This document shows, in pieces, positions 1-9,303 of a DNA stretch of 64,000 bases. The translations under genes were made by a program, and so were the position numbers. The number at the start of each line of letters is the position of its first letter. Within the stretch, counting starts at the first letter, position 1. Under the pieces are notes generated by a model. The model was given only the letters and a program-made list of their open reading frames with translations, did no database searches and was not told the origin of the DNA. The stretch is from Acidobacteriota bacterium (GTDB lineage: Bacteria > Acidobacteriota > Blastocatellia > Pyrinomonadales > Pyrinomonadaceae): contig JAHBSJ010000001.1 in the NCBI GenBank assembly GCA_019639155.1, positions 62,001-126,000 of the forward strand, written 5' to 3'.

Positions 1-255
1 CCCAAGGGCGTCACGAATGGGCTGAAGATCACGAAACAAGGGTTCAAGAGTGCTCGCCCCGTCATCAGTGAACACATAGACCCCCGCGGCAAACCCTATT
101 ATTGGATCGGCGAGGAACGCAACGGATTTCGGGCGGAGGGCGGCACCGATTTCGAAGCCATCGACGAAGGCTACGTTTCGATCACTCCGATGCGGAGCGA
201 TCTGACGAATCATTCGGTCATCGCTCAGCTTGGCGATTGGAACTCACACGAATAG
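1..255 (+). CDS. surE: 5'/3'-nucleotidase SurE, C-terminal part (cut by window edge)
   Basis: The first 85 codons are open from the window edge to a TAG stop. The translation has the SurE C-terminal signature: an ITKQG stretch, DPRGKPYYWIG, a GTDFEAIDEGYVSITPM segment and DLTNH. In SurE this part forms the end of the Rossmann-like core and the swapped tail used for dimer or tetramer assembly. The metal-binding N-terminus lies outside the window. SurE is a divalent-metal-dependent nucleoside monophosphatase of the cytoplasm, linked to survival in stationary phase. The stop codon touches the start codon of pcm, the same surE-pcm order as in many proteobacteria, so the two are almost certainly co-transcribed and translationally coupled. 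I am confident of the family; only the length is unknown. Confidence 0.93.
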   Translation, partial: PKGVTNGLKITKQGFKSARPVISEHIDPRGKPYYWIGEERNGFRAEGGTDFEAIDEGYVSITPMRSDLTNHSVIAQLGDWNSHE

Positions 256-945
256 ATGTTTGCGAGAAAGAGTCCCGACGGCCGCTCTGACGGTTTTGAG
301 ATCCTTAGGACCGAGATGGTCCGACGCCTTGCCGATCATTACCACATTCGGAACGAACGCGTGCTCGAGGCAATGGCTAGCATTCCTCGGCACGAATTCG
401 TGCCCGATGCATTGCGGTCACAGGCGTATAAAGACAACGCGCTGCCGCTCTCGAGCGGCCAGACAGTGTCGCAGCCCTTCATTGTCGCGAGAATGACCGA
501 GCTGCTGGAACTGTCGGGCAATGAACGCGTTCTCGAGATCGGAGCAGGGTCGGGATATCAAACTGCCGTTTTATGCAGGCTTGCCGATAAGGTCTTCGCG
601 ATCGAAAGGATCCGGGATCTTGCCGACAAAGCTGAGACGAGGTTGATATCACTCGGTTTTGACAATTTCGTGATGAAATGCGGCGACGGCACGCTCGGCT
701 GGCCGGAATATGGCCCGTATGACGCTATCATCGCAGCCGCCGGCGGTCCGGAGATCCCGCCGCCACTCATTGAACAGCTTGCGGTTGGCGGAAGATTGGT
801 AATTCCCGTCGGGACATCACAATCAGAACAAATTTTGATGTGCATCAGGCGTACCGCAACAGGCATCAAGAAAGAAGATCATGGCCGATGTGCCTTTGTT
901 CCGCTTGTCGGAGAACACGGCTGGAAACAAGAAAGAGAGGGTTAA
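256..945 (+). CDS. pcm: Protein-L-isoaspartate O-methyltransferase
   Basis: This 229-residue protein is of normal length for Pcm. It carries the PCMT signature: an N-terminal PRHEFVP stretch, a YKDNALPL segment, a SQPFIVARM motif that binds the isoaspartyl substrate, and the SAM-binding motif I VLEIGAGSGYQTA, followed by GDGTLGWPEYGPYDAII. The enzyme methylates the abnormal isoaspartyl carboxylate with SAM so that it can be converted back to aspartate, a repair route for aged cytoplasmic proteins. The ATG follows the surE stop without a gap. Later in-frame ATGs exist (for example the one preceding VRRLADHY), so a shorter start is possible. The gene downstream overlaps or abuts its 3' end, suggesting a three-gene operon. 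Confidence 0.95.
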   Translation: MFARKSPDGRSDGFEILRTEMVRRLADHYHIRNERVLEAMASIPRHEFVPDALRSQAYKDNALPLSSGQTVSQPFIVARMTELLELSGNERVLEIGAGSGYQTAVLCRLADKVFAIERIRDLADKAETRLISLGFDNFVMKCGDGTLGWPEYGPYDAIIAAAGGPEIPPPLIEQLAVGGRLVIPVGTSQSEQILMCIRRTATGIKKEDHGRCAFVPLVGEHGWKQEREG

Positions 946-946
946 A

Positions 947-1549
947 TTGAAGAAGATATTTGGATATCTAAGGCGCCTAAAGGACTGGGTCGAAGGCCAT
1001 GCGGAAAAGCCGCATGCGGAGATCGCTCTTTTTTTGATAGCTTTCACAGAATCGTCGTTTTTCCCGATTCCGCCGGATGTACTGTTGATCGCAATGGCGG
1101 TTTCCGTGCCGGCAAAGGCACTCCGCTATGCGCTTATTTGTTCGGCAGGCTCGGTCCTCGGCGGTGTTTTCGGCTACTTCATCGGCTGGGCATTCTTTGA
1201 AACGATCGGCCAGCCCATACTCCAGTTCTACGGAGCAATGGGCCATTACGCCACCGTCCAGGAACTCTATAACGAACATGCTTTTTTGGCGATCCTCTCA
1301 GCAGCGTTCACGCCGATCCCTTTCAAGGTATTCACTATTGCCGCAGGAACCTTTGAGATATCCATCTGGACGCTTATCGCCGCTTCAGTTATCGGACGTT
1401 CGGCAAGATTCTTTCTTGTTGCCGGGCTCTTCTATTTTTTCGGTGCTCCGATCAAGAAGTTCATCGACAAGTATTTCGAAATACTCACGGTCGTTTTCCT
1501 GGTGCTGCTGGTCGGCGGGTTTATTGTAATTCGGCTCTTTCTCAAATGA
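947..1549 (+). CDS. YqaA/DedA-family (SNARE-associated) inner-membrane protein
   Basis: About 200 residues with four or five hydrophobic segments. The family signature is clear: FTESSFFPIPPDVLLIAMAV near the N-terminus, then a GxxLGGxxGYxIG glycine motif, then FTPIPFKVFTIAAGTF and a GRSARFF arginine motif. DedA-family proteins are polytopic membrane proteins proposed to be lipid scramblases or transporters; the YqaA branch has no settled substrate. I chose the TTG at 947 because a GAGAGGG stretch lies just upstream and the family normally begins with a short KKIxxYLRRLKDWVE segment. An ATG at 881 is in the same frame but would overlap pcm by 65 bases. Co-directional with surE-pcm. Confidence 0.82.
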   Translation: MKKIFGYLRRLKDWVEGHAEKPHAEIALFLIAFTESSFFPIPPDVLLIAMAVSVPAKALRYALICSAGSVLGGVFGYFIGWAFFETIGQPILQFYGAMGHYATVQELYNEHAFLAILSAAFTPIPFKVFTIAAGTFEISIWTLIAASVIGRSARFFLVAGLFYFFGAPIKKFIDKYFEILTVVFLVLLVGGFIVIRLFLK

Positions 1550-1554
1550 CGGTA

Positions 1555-1583
1555 TTGACACACCGCGGTTATCTTTCTAGACT
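1555..1583 (+). promoter_or_regulatory. Sigma-70-type promoter of tRNA-Pro
   Basis: A perfect TTGACA -35 box (1555-1560), a 17-base spacer and a TAGACT -10 box (1578-1583, 4 of 6 consensus) begin six bases after the upstream stop codon. The predicted start near 1590 gives a short leader that opens with the hairpin at 1592-1615 and then the mature tRNA. The boxes are seen directly; promoter activity is inferred. Confidence 0.6.
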
Positions 1584-1591
1584 CTAAGTTC

Positions 1592-1615
1592 GCATCCTGC
1601 GATTCTGCAGGATGC
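1592..1615 (+). other. Hairpin in the tRNA-Pro leader
   Basis: A 9-base perfect inverted repeat (GCATCCTGC / GCAGGATGC) with a 6-base loop lies four bases before the mature tRNA 5' end. No T-tract follows on the plus strand, so it does not look like a classical intrinsic terminator of the operon upstream. It may shape the pre-tRNA leader for RNase P, or weakly end the upstream transcript. Confidence 0.45.
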
Positions 1616-1619
1616 ATGT

Positions 1620-1697
<78 letters not shown>

Positions 1698-1700
1698 TCC

Positions 1701-2096
1701 TTAAATTGTCTCCTGATCAATTTGGAAAGTCGCGACGCTGGTCGGTGTCTCATAGCAGCGCACCTTGTACACCTTTACGCGGTCGTCAAGGACGCGTGAA
1801 TTGAGATACTCGACGAAATAGCGTGCGATATTCTCGGCAGAAGGGTTAAGTTCGTCGTCAAACGGCGGGAGTTCGTTCAGGTTTCGGTGGTCCAAATAGC
1901 GGACTATCTCGTCAGCAGCCTTTTTCAGGTCGCCGAAATCGATGAGCAGGCCGATGTTATTGAGTTCGCTGCCGCGTGCGAATATCTCCACCTTGTAATT
2001 GTGGCCGTGCAGGTTCTCGCATTTCCCTTTGTAGCCGCGAAGTTGGTGCGCAGACGCAAAGTCGCGTTCGATCATTACTTCAAAAAAAGACCCCAT
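1701..2096 (-). CDS. queD: 6-carboxy-5,6,7,8-tetrahydropterin synthase (QueD)
   Basis: A 131-residue protein of the PTPS/QueD fold. The zinc-binding site is visible as the His of SAHQL and the two His of NLHGHNYKVE. The catalytic Cys is in GKCENLHGH, and the substrate-anchoring Glu near the C-terminus is in RCYETPTS. QueD converts 7,8-dihydroneopterin triphosphate to 6-carboxytetrahydropterin, the second step of queuosine and 7-deazaguanine synthesis. The DFGDLK segment and single-domain length fit QueD better than eukaryotic PTPS. The start codon lies three bases after the dinG stop, so it is probably translated from a dinG-queD message. No other queuosine gene is in the window. Confidence 0.88.
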   Translation of the reverse strand: MGSFFEVMIERDFASAHQLRGYKGKCENLHGHNYKVEIFARGSELNNIGLLIDFGDLKKAADEIVRYLDHRNLNELPPFDDELNPSAENIARYFVEYLNSRVLDDRVKVYKVRCYETPTSVATFQIDQETI

Positions 2097-2099
2097 AAA

Positions 2100-4115
2100 T
2101 TACTCCGCCTCAGCGTTCTCAAACATTCTAACAACGTCGGCCATCTCCTTGGTAACCCGCATCCGCGGCAAGCTGTGCAGGAAGTTGCGGCCGTAGCCTT
2201 TTGAACGCAGCCGCGGATCCAAAATGGCTATAACGCCGCGATCTTTGCGACTCCGTATGAGTCGCCCGATTCCCTGCCGCAGCGTCAAGATCGCCTGCGG
2301 CAGGCTGTAATCCCGAAACGCATCGCCGCCGTTCTCATTGATCGAACGCGACCTCGCAGCTACAAGCGGATCCGACGGCACGGCGAAGGGCAGCTTGTCG
2401 ATTATGACGCAGGAAAGCTGCTCACCTTGAACGTCAACGCCCTGCCAGAAGCTGGACGTTGCGAAAAGAACGGCATGCGGCGTTTCCCGAAACCGCTCGA
2501 TAAGGCCCGTTTTCGACATCGAACCCTGCAGAAAGCACGGAAAATCAACCAGCGACGAGACGATCTCGTAAAGAGCCGTCATTGAAACGACGCTAGTACA
2601 AAGCACGAATGCGCGTCCGCGGCTAGCGGTGATGATGCGGACGATCTCGTCGGCGGCAAGGCGTGTATATTCAGGCGAACGCGGATCGGGCAAGCCCGGT
2701 GGCAGATAAAGTATTGCCTGCTCCACAAAATCAAATGGCGATGCCGCGATGAGTTTGTCTGTTTTTGCCTTATCTAACCCAAGCCTGTTCATCACAAAAT
2801 CGAAAGAGCCGTCCGCCGTCAGCGTTGCGGATGTCAGAACGCAGGTGTCTTTTGCATCGAAAAGCTTTTCTCTCAAAATGCCCGAAACGTCGATCGGTGA
2901 GGCTTGCAGGAAAACGCCGCGGCCTCGCCGCTCGACCCAGTAAACGAAATTGGGGTCGGGCTTGCCCACGATGAACTTCAGATCGGACCGAGCCTGCATC
3001 AGGCGTTTCACGATTCCCTGTGCCTCAACAACGTCATCCGTCAGCGGCTTTACTTCCGTCTCGAGCAGCGATAATGCATCGCTCAGCAGATCTGCGTTCT
3101 GTTCTATATGAGCGCGTGAAAAGACATTCTCGAAATCATCGGAAGTCAGTGTAAGACGACCGTCAAAACGTATTCGTTCAGAAACACTTTGCCAAAACTG
3201 CGTAGCGGTTTCCTGAAGCCTCGCGACGGCGCGCATTATGGAACTTGACGATATTGCATCGGGGATCGGCAGATCGGCCGCATCCTTTGCGACCTCGTCC
3301 ACGCGAAAATTTGAGATCTGAATACCAAAATATTCTGCTGCTATGTCTTCAAGGAGATGAGCCTCATCGAAGATCACCACGTCGTAGTCGGGAATGACTC
3401 GGCCGAAATCGTTCTCGCGAATGTTCAGATCGGCAAAGAAAAGGTGGTGATTTACGACGACAATGTCAGATCCTTCGGCACGTGCACGCATCTTGCTGAT
3501 GAAACACGGCTCAAATTCCGGACATTTTGATCCGAGGCATATCTCGCTGCGAGCATTCACGCGGTTCCAGAAAGAAATATTCTCCGGTAGATCGACGAGC
3601 TCTGCTCGGTCGCCGGTCTCGGTCGTTTTGAACCACTCCGAGACCTTGCGGAACATCGCCACCTCGCCGATGCCGTCCAGAAAAGGCTGGTCATCCGCCA
3701 TTTTCATCCGGTGAATGCAAGTATAATTCGAACGGCCCTTCATGTAGGCGGCGGTAAATTTCCGGGGCAGCACTCGCTGCAGAAATGGAATATCCTTTTC
3801 CATCAGCTGTTCCTGCAGATTCTTTGTTCCGGTCGAGATAAGAACGCGTTTGCCGCTCGCGACCGTCGCGGCGACCGCTGGAACGAGGTAAGCAAGGGTC
3901 TTGCCGGTCCCGGTGCCGGCTTCGACAACGAGGTGGCGTTTTGCCACGATCGCGGATTCGATCGCGTCAGCCATTGCGATCTGTCCTTCGCGTATCTCGA
4001 ACGACTCGTGAAATTTTTCCAGCAATCCGCCGGCGTCGAAAATACCGTCCATCGACTGTCCGCCAGCCATTGCAGCACCTTGTTTTATCGCAATTTTATT
4101 GACTTCTGACGCCAT
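2100..4115 (-). CDS. dinG: DinG/XPD-type ATP-dependent DNA helicase
   Basis: A 671-residue superfamily 2 helicase. Walker A EAGTGTGKT is at about residues 65-73. The DEAH box reads VVIFDEAHLLED. Motif VI is QGIGRLIRSRKDRG near the C-terminus. Between motifs I and II are spaced cysteines (NYTCIHR, then CLGSKCPEFEPC) that match the 4Fe-4S cluster of DinG/XPD-family helicases. These enzymes unwind DNA 5' to 3' and resolve R-loops, G-quadruplexes and damage intermediates in the cytoplasm. There is no N-terminal exonuclease domain, unlike some Gram-positive DinG proteins. Internal Met codons at residues 16 and 22 are alternative starts. The upstream 166 bases are divergent to the protease gene. 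Confidence 0.9.
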   Translation of the reverse strand: MASEVNKIAIKQGAAMAGGQSMDGIFDAGGLLEKFHESFEIREGQIAMADAIESAIVAKRHLVVEAGTGTGKTLAYLVPAVAATVASGKRVLISTGTKNLQEQLMEKDIPFLQRVLPRKFTAAYMKGRSNYTCIHRMKMADDQPFLDGIGEVAMFRKVSEWFKTTETGDRAELVDLPENISFWNRVNARSEICLGSKCPEFEPCFISKMRARAEGSDIVVVNHHLFFADLNIRENDFGRVIPDYDVVIFDEAHLLEDIAAEYFGIQISNFRVDEVAKDAADLPIPDAISSSSIMRAVARLQETATQFWQSVSERIRFDGRLTLTSDDFENVFSRAHIEQNADLLSDALSLLETEVKPLTDDVVEAQGIVKRLMQARSDLKFIVGKPDPNFVYWVERRGRGVFLQASPIDVSGILREKLFDAKDTCVLTSATLTADGSFDFVMNRLGLDKAKTDKLIAASPFDFVEQAILYLPPGLPDPRSPEYTRLAADEIVRIITASRGRAFVLCTSVVSMTALYEIVSSLVDFPCFLQGSMSKTGLIERFRETPHAVLFATSSFWQGVDVQGEQLSCVIIDKLPFAVPSDPLVAARSRSINENGGDAFRDYSLPQAILTLRQGIGRLIRSRKDRGVIAILDPRLRSKGYGRNFLHSLPRMRVTKEMADVVRMFENAEAE

Positions 4116-4281
4116 TTTTATGAAACTTTATGATAACAAAAGAAAAACTGGCTGCCGTCGTGTTGCCCGTTGATTCTTTCCCTCCTGTTTTTGCCGCGGA
4201 ACGAAGAAACGGTCCGTTGCCATTTGTTCGCGGCGAGGGAATGTTAATTGTAAGGGTTTTATTCTTGAGGTTCGATATTAA

Positions 4282-7200
4282 GTGAGTTTTTTTGACGGCT
4301 TTCTGAGATTTTCAGTTCCAAACTGCAGGCGGTTCGCGTTTGTTCTTGTTGTTTCTTTTCTCGCAGTATTCGCAGTACTTCTTCCGCGTGAAACAAAGGT
4401 GGCTGATTCCGGACTATTGGTCCGCACAGGCAGCCATGACGAAGGCCTGCGGAATTACGATATCCGCTGGGACAAGTCCGGCAGCGAGATCGCATCGCTC
4501 CGCACACTTGCCGGACGACACGCCGAAAGCGACGCCGCCCTTCGTCAAACGATCGAGAACGGCATTTCGGCATTCAAGGCAAAAAACCCTAATGCACGCA
4601 TCGAGTTGAACGACGACCTTCGAATTCCGGAGGTTATCGGTAAGGAGATCGGTCTCCGCAGAGCGTTTCTCACCGAACGGTCAAGCTCGTCGCGGCCGGA
4701 AGTACTGAAGAATTTCCTTCGTAACAATAATGCGCTTTTCGCGGTCTCCCTCGATTCAGTTGAGAGCCTCAACGTCGCTGCCGACTATACTAACCCTGAC
4801 GGCAACCTATCGTTCGTCGAATTGAATCAGCAGTTTAACGGCATTCCGGTATTTCGCGGCGAGGTGAAGGCCGGCTTTACAAAACGCGGCGAGATCATCC
4901 GTGTCGTCAACAACCTCGCACCAGGCATCGACGCCCGGCAGCTTTCTACCTATTTCGGTGATGCTGAAAATGCGGTCGCTGCAGCATATCGGCACATCGG
5001 ACGTGAGTTTGAAACGGCCGCAAAGCCGCGAAACGAAAAGCTCACAAATGAACTTGTTGCGGTTTTCGGCAAGGGTGATTCGGCGACAACTGCTGAGAAG
5101 ATGTATTTTCCGCTCGAGCCGGGCTTTGCGGTTCCGGCGTGGCGAGTGCTGATCTGGCAGCCGGTCAACGCCTATTACGTCGTCGTTGATGCCGCAACCG
5201 GAACGATGCTCTGGCGGAAGAACATTACCGAGGACCAGACTCAGTCGGCGACCTACAACATATATTCAAATTCCGCGGGCTTTATTGACGTAGCGAACAG
5301 CCCGTTCCCATTCTGGCCGGGCCCGACATCGCCGAACGGAACGCAAGGCACGGGAATACCGCGAACAAATATCACACGTATCGGCAATGAGGCTCCGTAT
5401 GAGTTTAACCAACTTGGTTGGCTGACCGATGGTGTTACAAAGACGGATGGCAACAATGTGCAGGCCGGCCTTGACCGCGACGGAGTTGACGGCATTGACC
5501 CGAACAGCGAGGCATTCAGTCCGACGCGAGAGTTCATTTTCTCGTATTCGCCGCTCAACCCGAACAATAACACCGGAGAGAATCCGATCCCGGCGGTCCA
5601 AACCTATCCCGGAACCGATTTTCAGCAAGGCTCTGTGACCCAGCTTTTTTACACATCGAACTGGTTTCACAATGCGACGTATCTTCTCGGTTTTACGGAA
5701 GGTGCCCGGAATTTCCAGAATGTGAATTTCACCGGACAGGGCCTCGGCGGCGATCGTGTGCGGGCGGAAGGCCAGGATTCATCGGGTACGAATAACGCAA
5801 ATTTCTCGACGCCGGCTGACGGCGGCAGAGGAAGAATGCAGATGTACGTTTGGACCGGCCCGACGCCGAACATCGACGGCAATCTGGACACCGATGTCGT
5901 CATACACGAACTTACTCACGGCCTCTCGAACCGCCTGCATGGCAACAGCACAGGGCTCATCAACGACATGTCGCGCGGCATGGGCGAAGGCTGGTCGGAC
6001 TTTTTCGGGATGGCACTTCTGTCGCGTCCCACCGACCCGATCAATGGCGTTTACACGACGGGCTCATATGATACATATCGTTTGGGAGGGACATTCCTGA
6101 ACAACGCATACTACGGCATACGACGATTTCCAACTGCGGTTAGAGCCTTCACCGGCGGTCCCAACAACCGTCCGCACAATCCGCTTACTTTTGCAGATAT
6201 TGATGTTACACAGTTCAACTTGAGCGACGGTGCGTTTGCACCTCGCTTCAGCGGAACGCCGGATCAGGTGCACGCCGCGGGCGAGATCTGGTGCAATACT
6301 CTTTGGGAAGTCCGTGCCCGCTTCATTCAGCGACTCGGTTGGCAGGAAGGCAACAGGCGGATCCTTCAATTTGTGATCGACGGCATGAAACTCTCGCCGC
6401 TCTCGCCGACGTTCATTAACGCACGGGATTCGATCGTGGCTGCCGCGTTGGCATCAGGCACCGACGCGGATGTCGCCGACATCTGGGCAGGCTTCGCGAT
6501 CCGTGGCATCGGGGCCGGTGCGAGCGTACAAAACGTCGGCGGAACATCGACGGGCGGCACGGGGACCGCCCGCGTGACTGAGAGTTTCGAACTGCCGAAC
6601 CTGCTGCAGGAAGGCCCGCTGACCATTATTGACAGCAACGGCAACGGAGTCGCCGACCCCGGCGAGCAGATACAGATCGGCATCCCGCTCAAGAACATTA
6701 CTGGATTTGCTGCCGACGGAACCACACTTTCTATCGAAGGTGGTGGCTCAGGCAATTACGGCTCGATCGCCAATGGAACGACCGTTTCCCAGAATCTTGC
6801 GTTCACGGTCCCGCCGTCCGCGCAATGCGGGTCGCTGGTCCAACTGACATTGAATGCAAACAGCAGCCTCGGCCCCGCCACCTTTACACGCTTCATTGAG
6901 GTTGGACGGGCTTTGGAAACATTTGCCGAAGCTTTTGACACTGTAGCGGTTCCGAATGCCCCGAACGGGTGGAGCATCACGTCGAGCTACGTGCCAATGA
7001 CGTTCCGCTCAACCGAAACGAATCCTGATACGCCGCCCAATTCTATGTTCGCGGCGAATCTGCCCGACTGCACATCAGGTTGCCCAACGACCGACGGCGG
7101 CTCGACAGAGCTCACGTCGCCGCCGATGACGGTGTCGTCCGCCGCCTCGTACCTGACTTTCCGTCACCGATACAACACCGAGGCAGGCTGGGACGGCGGA

Positions 7201-8337
7201 GTTTTGGAATTGAGCGTTGCGGGCGGGCCGTTTCAAGACTTTGTCGCATCAGGAGGAACATTCCTTCAGGGCGGATACAATGCGATGATGGGAACCAGCT
7301 CTCCGAATCCGCTTGGCGGACGTATGGGCTGGACCGGAAATTCGGGCGGCTATATTACAACGGCCGCTAGATTCCCCGCTTCGGCGGCGGGGCAGAACAT
7401 TCAACTGCGGTGGCGATTCGGTGCAGACAACAATACTGCGCCGCCCGGCGGCGGCTGGAACGTCGATACAGTTAAGATATTCGGGAATTTTGCCTGCCAG
7501 GGCACATCAACCCGGCGAGCCAGGTACGATTTTGACGGCGACGGTAAGACCGACCTGTCCATTTACAGGCCTTCGGACGGCAATTGGTGGCTCAATAGAT
7601 CTACCTTAGGCGTGACTGTAGCGAATTTCGGGCTTCCCGACGACATTCCGGCGGCCGGCGATTTTGACGGCGACGGCAAGGCCGACGTAACTGTATTCCG
7701 GCCTTCTACGGGGCTTTGGTTTCGCATTAACAGCTCTACCGGCTCTGTCTCGGTCGACAGTTTTGGAGTGACCGGCGATATTCCGCAGGTTCATGATTAT
7801 GACGGCGACGGCAAAGACGATATCGCCATTTTTCGGCCATCGGACGGCGTCTGGTGGTTTAAGAATAGCGGCAGCAATACGGTCAATGCCGCTGGCTTCG
7901 GACAGACGGGCGACATCCCTCAGATCGGCGACTATGACGGCGACGGAAGAGCCGACATCACAGTATTTCGGCCCGGCAACGGACTATGGTACGTTCTCCG
8001 CAGTTCGAATGCGGAAGTGGCCTATTTTTCGTGGGGTACCGCCGGTGATATCCCGGTGAGCGCAGATTTCGACGGCGACCTGCGAGATGACGTAGCGGTC
8101 TATCGGCCGTCAAACGGTACATGGTACTGGATCAATAGCGGAACCGGTCAGATCTCGATCGCTTCGTGGGGCTTGGCGGGTGATGTTCCGGTTCCGGGTG
8201 ATTATGATGGTGACGGCCGCAATGATCTTGCTGTTTACCGAATCGGTGTGTGGTATATCGCCTATATGAGCGGGGGCGCAGTGGCGACCGGATTCGGAAA
8301 CTCAACGGACATTCCCATTCCACGCAAGCAGCCGTAG
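4282..8337 (+). CDS. Secreted M36 (fungalysin-type) metalloprotease with C-terminal FG-GAP repeats
   Basis: A 1351-residue exported protein. Order of parts: a hydrophobic signal segment (about residues 14-36), an FTP-like propeptide (LNQQFNGIPVFRGEV region), and the M36 catalytic domain with HELTH at residues 542-546 and the downstream zinc ligand in GMGEGWSDFF. A beta-rich region follows, then from about residue 1080 roughly six repeats of an FDGDGKxDxxxxRPSxGxWW type with D-x-D-G-D calcium-binding loops (FG-GAP/VCBS-like propeller). Fungalysins are autoprocessed zinc endopeptidases; the propeller probably handles calcium-dependent folding or surface attachment. The start is GTG, with GAGG about 11 bases upstream, chosen because it supplies the signal segment. 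Long, repeat-tailed secreted proteases of this kind are common in Blastocatellia, by general knowledge. Confidence 0.88.
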   Translation: MSFFDGFLRFSVPNCRRFAFVLVVSFLAVFAVLLPRETKVADSGLLVRTGSHDEGLRNYDIRWDKSGSEIASLRTLAGRHAESDAALRQTIENGISAFKAKNPNARIELNDDLRIPEVIGKEIGLRRAFLTERSSSSRPEVLKNFLRNNNALFAVSLDSVESLNVAADYTNPDGNLSFVELNQQFNGIPVFRGEVKAGFTKRGEIIRVVNNLAPGIDARQLSTYFGDAENAVAAAYRHIGREFETAAKPRNEKLTNELVAVFGKGDSATTAEKMYFPLEPGFAVPAWRVLIWQPVNAYYVVVDAATGTMLWRKNITEDQTQSATYNIYSNSAGFIDVANSPFPFWPGPTSPNGTQGTGIPRTNITRIGNEAPYEFNQLGWLTDGVTKTDGNNVQAGLDRDGVDGIDPNSEAFSPTREFIFSYSPLNPNNNTGENPIPAVQTYPGTDFQQGSVTQLFYTSNWFHNATYLLGFTEGARNFQNVNFTGQGLGGDRVRAEGQDSSGTNNANFSTPADGGRGRMQMYVWTGPTPNIDGNLDTDVVIHELTHGLSNRLHGNSTGLINDMSRGMGEGWSDFFGMALLSRPTDPINGVYTTGSYDTYRLGGTFLNNAYYGIRRFPTAVRAFTGGPNNRPHNPLTFADIDVTQFNLSDGAFAPRFSGTPDQVHAAGEIWCNTLWEVRARFIQRLGWQEGNRRILQFVIDGMKLSPLSPTFINARDSIVAAALASGTDADVADIWAGFAIRGIGAGASVQNVGGTSTGGTGTARVTESFELPNLLQEGPLTIIDSNGNGVADPGEQIQIGIPLKNITGFAADGTTLSIEGGGSGNYGSIANGTTVSQNLAFTVPPSAQCGSLVQLTLNANSSLGPATFTRFIEVGRALETFAEAFDTVAVPNAPNGWSITSSYVPMTFRSTETNPDTPPNSMFAANLPDCTSGCPTTDGGSTELTSPPMTVSSAASYLTFRHRYNTEAGWDGGVLELSVAGGPFQDFVASGGTFLQGGYNAMMGTSSPNPLGGRMGWTGNSGGYITTAARFPASAAGQNIQLRWRFGADNNTAPPGGGWNVDTVKIFGNFACQGTSTRRARYDFDGDGKTDLSIYRPSDGNWWLNRSTLGVTVANFGLPDDIPAAGDFDGDGKADVTVFRPSTGLWFRINSSTGSVSVDSFGVTGDIPQVHDYDGDGKDDIAIFRPSDGVWWFKNSGSNTVNAAGFGQTGDIPQIGDYDGDGRADITVFRPGNGLWYVLRSSNAEVAYFSWGTAGDIPVSADFDGDLRDDVAVYRPSNGTWYWINSGTGQISIASWGLAGDVPVPGDYDGDGRNDLAVYRIGVWYIAYMSGGAVATGFGNSTDIPIPRKQP

Positions 8338-8406
8338 GGCACAAACGAGTTGTGATTCATTGCCGCTATTTTTGAGTCCAAGTTAACATAGCAATTAGAG
8401 GGTATT

Positions 8407-9249
8407 ATGCAAAAAATAAAAGTGATCATTTTGCTTTCGGTTTGTTCGGCCGTCTCGGCAATATTTTTTGTCGGCCAAGAGAGAGTTTCGGCCCTCTCTT
8501 CCGGCCCGCCGGCTCGATTTTCAGGCGCCCCCGGCGAGAACAGCTGCGTTGCTTGCCACTCCCAATTTCCCGTGAACAGCGGCAGCGGAAATGTTCAGAT
8601 CCTCGGTGTCCCGGCGAACTATACCCCGGGTCAACAGTATCCCATCTCTGTCCGAGTAAACGACAAGGAAGCGACGATCTACGGATTTCAGCTGACCGCG
8701 ATCAGAAGCGGCGGGGCCGCGGCCGGCACATTTCAATTGCCAATGGAGATGCCGGCCACGACCCAAACATCGCAAGGAACGGTAGGCGGCAACCCTCGCG
8801 ATTACGTCCTGCAGACAATAGACGGTCTGTTTACCAATGGCGTATTCGGTTCAAATACCTGGAATTTCTTCTGGACCGCTCCAACTGAGAATGCCGGAAC
8901 GGTCTCATTCTATGCTGCCGGCAATGGAGCGAATAGCGACGGAATGACGTCTGGCGATTACGTCTACACAACTTCGGTCAGCAGTTCATTTGCTTCAACG
9001 GTCTCGGTCGGCGGACGCGTTTTCACCAGTACTGGCTCGCCTCTGAGAAATGCCCGAGTGACGATCACGGGACCGAATAACTTCTCACAAAGCGTGATAA
9101 CCAGCACATTCGGATTCTACAGCTTTAACGAAATCCCAATCGGTGAGACCTACACGGTCAGCGTCTTTTCACGAAGCTTCCGCTTTAATGCTCAACAGGT
9201 AAGCGTCAGCCAGCAGATCTCCAACCTCGATTTCACCGGCCAGGAATAA
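8407..9249 (+). CDS. Secreted choice-of-anchor-V-like protein with CxxCH motif and carboxypeptidase-regulatory-like domain
   Basis: A 280-residue protein with an N-terminal signal segment (residues 5-30). Its mature part starts with a GAPGENSCVACH stretch, a CxxCH motif able to bind covalent heme c. The middle is a beta-sandwich resembling the Reelin/choice-of-anchor V family (YTPGQQYPISVRV, then GFQLTAI). The last 80 residues (VSVGGRVFTSTGSPLRNARVTITGP) form a carboxypeptidase-regulatory-like beta domain. It is most likely periplasmic or surface-exposed. Heme attachment is an inference from the motif only. It follows the protease gene by 69 bases with AGAGGG as Shine-Dalgarno, and ends at a strong hairpin. 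Its substrate or partner is unknown. Confidence 0.75.
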   Translation: MQKIKVIILLSVCSAVSAIFFVGQERVSALSSGPPARFSGAPGENSCVACHSQFPVNSGSGNVQILGVPANYTPGQQYPISVRVNDKEATIYGFQLTAIRSGGAAAGTFQLPMEMPATTQTSQGTVGGNPRDYVLQTIDGLFTNGVFGSNTWNFFWTAPTENAGTVSFYAAGNGANSDGMTSGDYVYTTSVSSSFASTVSVGGRVFTSTGSPLRNARVTITGPNNFSQSVITSTFGFYSFNEIPIGETYTVSVFSRSFRFNAQQVSVSQQISNLDFTGQE

Positions 9250-9252
9250 AAA

Positions 9253-9279
9253 GTAGCCCCGGCAAGTTGCCGGGGCTAC
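9253..9279. terminator. Bidirectional intrinsic terminator
   Basis: A 13-base perfect inverted repeat (GTAGCCCCGGCAA / TTGCCGGGGCTAC, one central base) is preceded by AAAAA and followed by ATTTT. It sits between two convergent genes, the secreted CxxCH protein and pilQ, so it can stop transcription from both sides. Confidence 0.85.
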
Positions 9280-9303
9280 ATTTTGGAGAAAACAAGGACG
9301 TTC

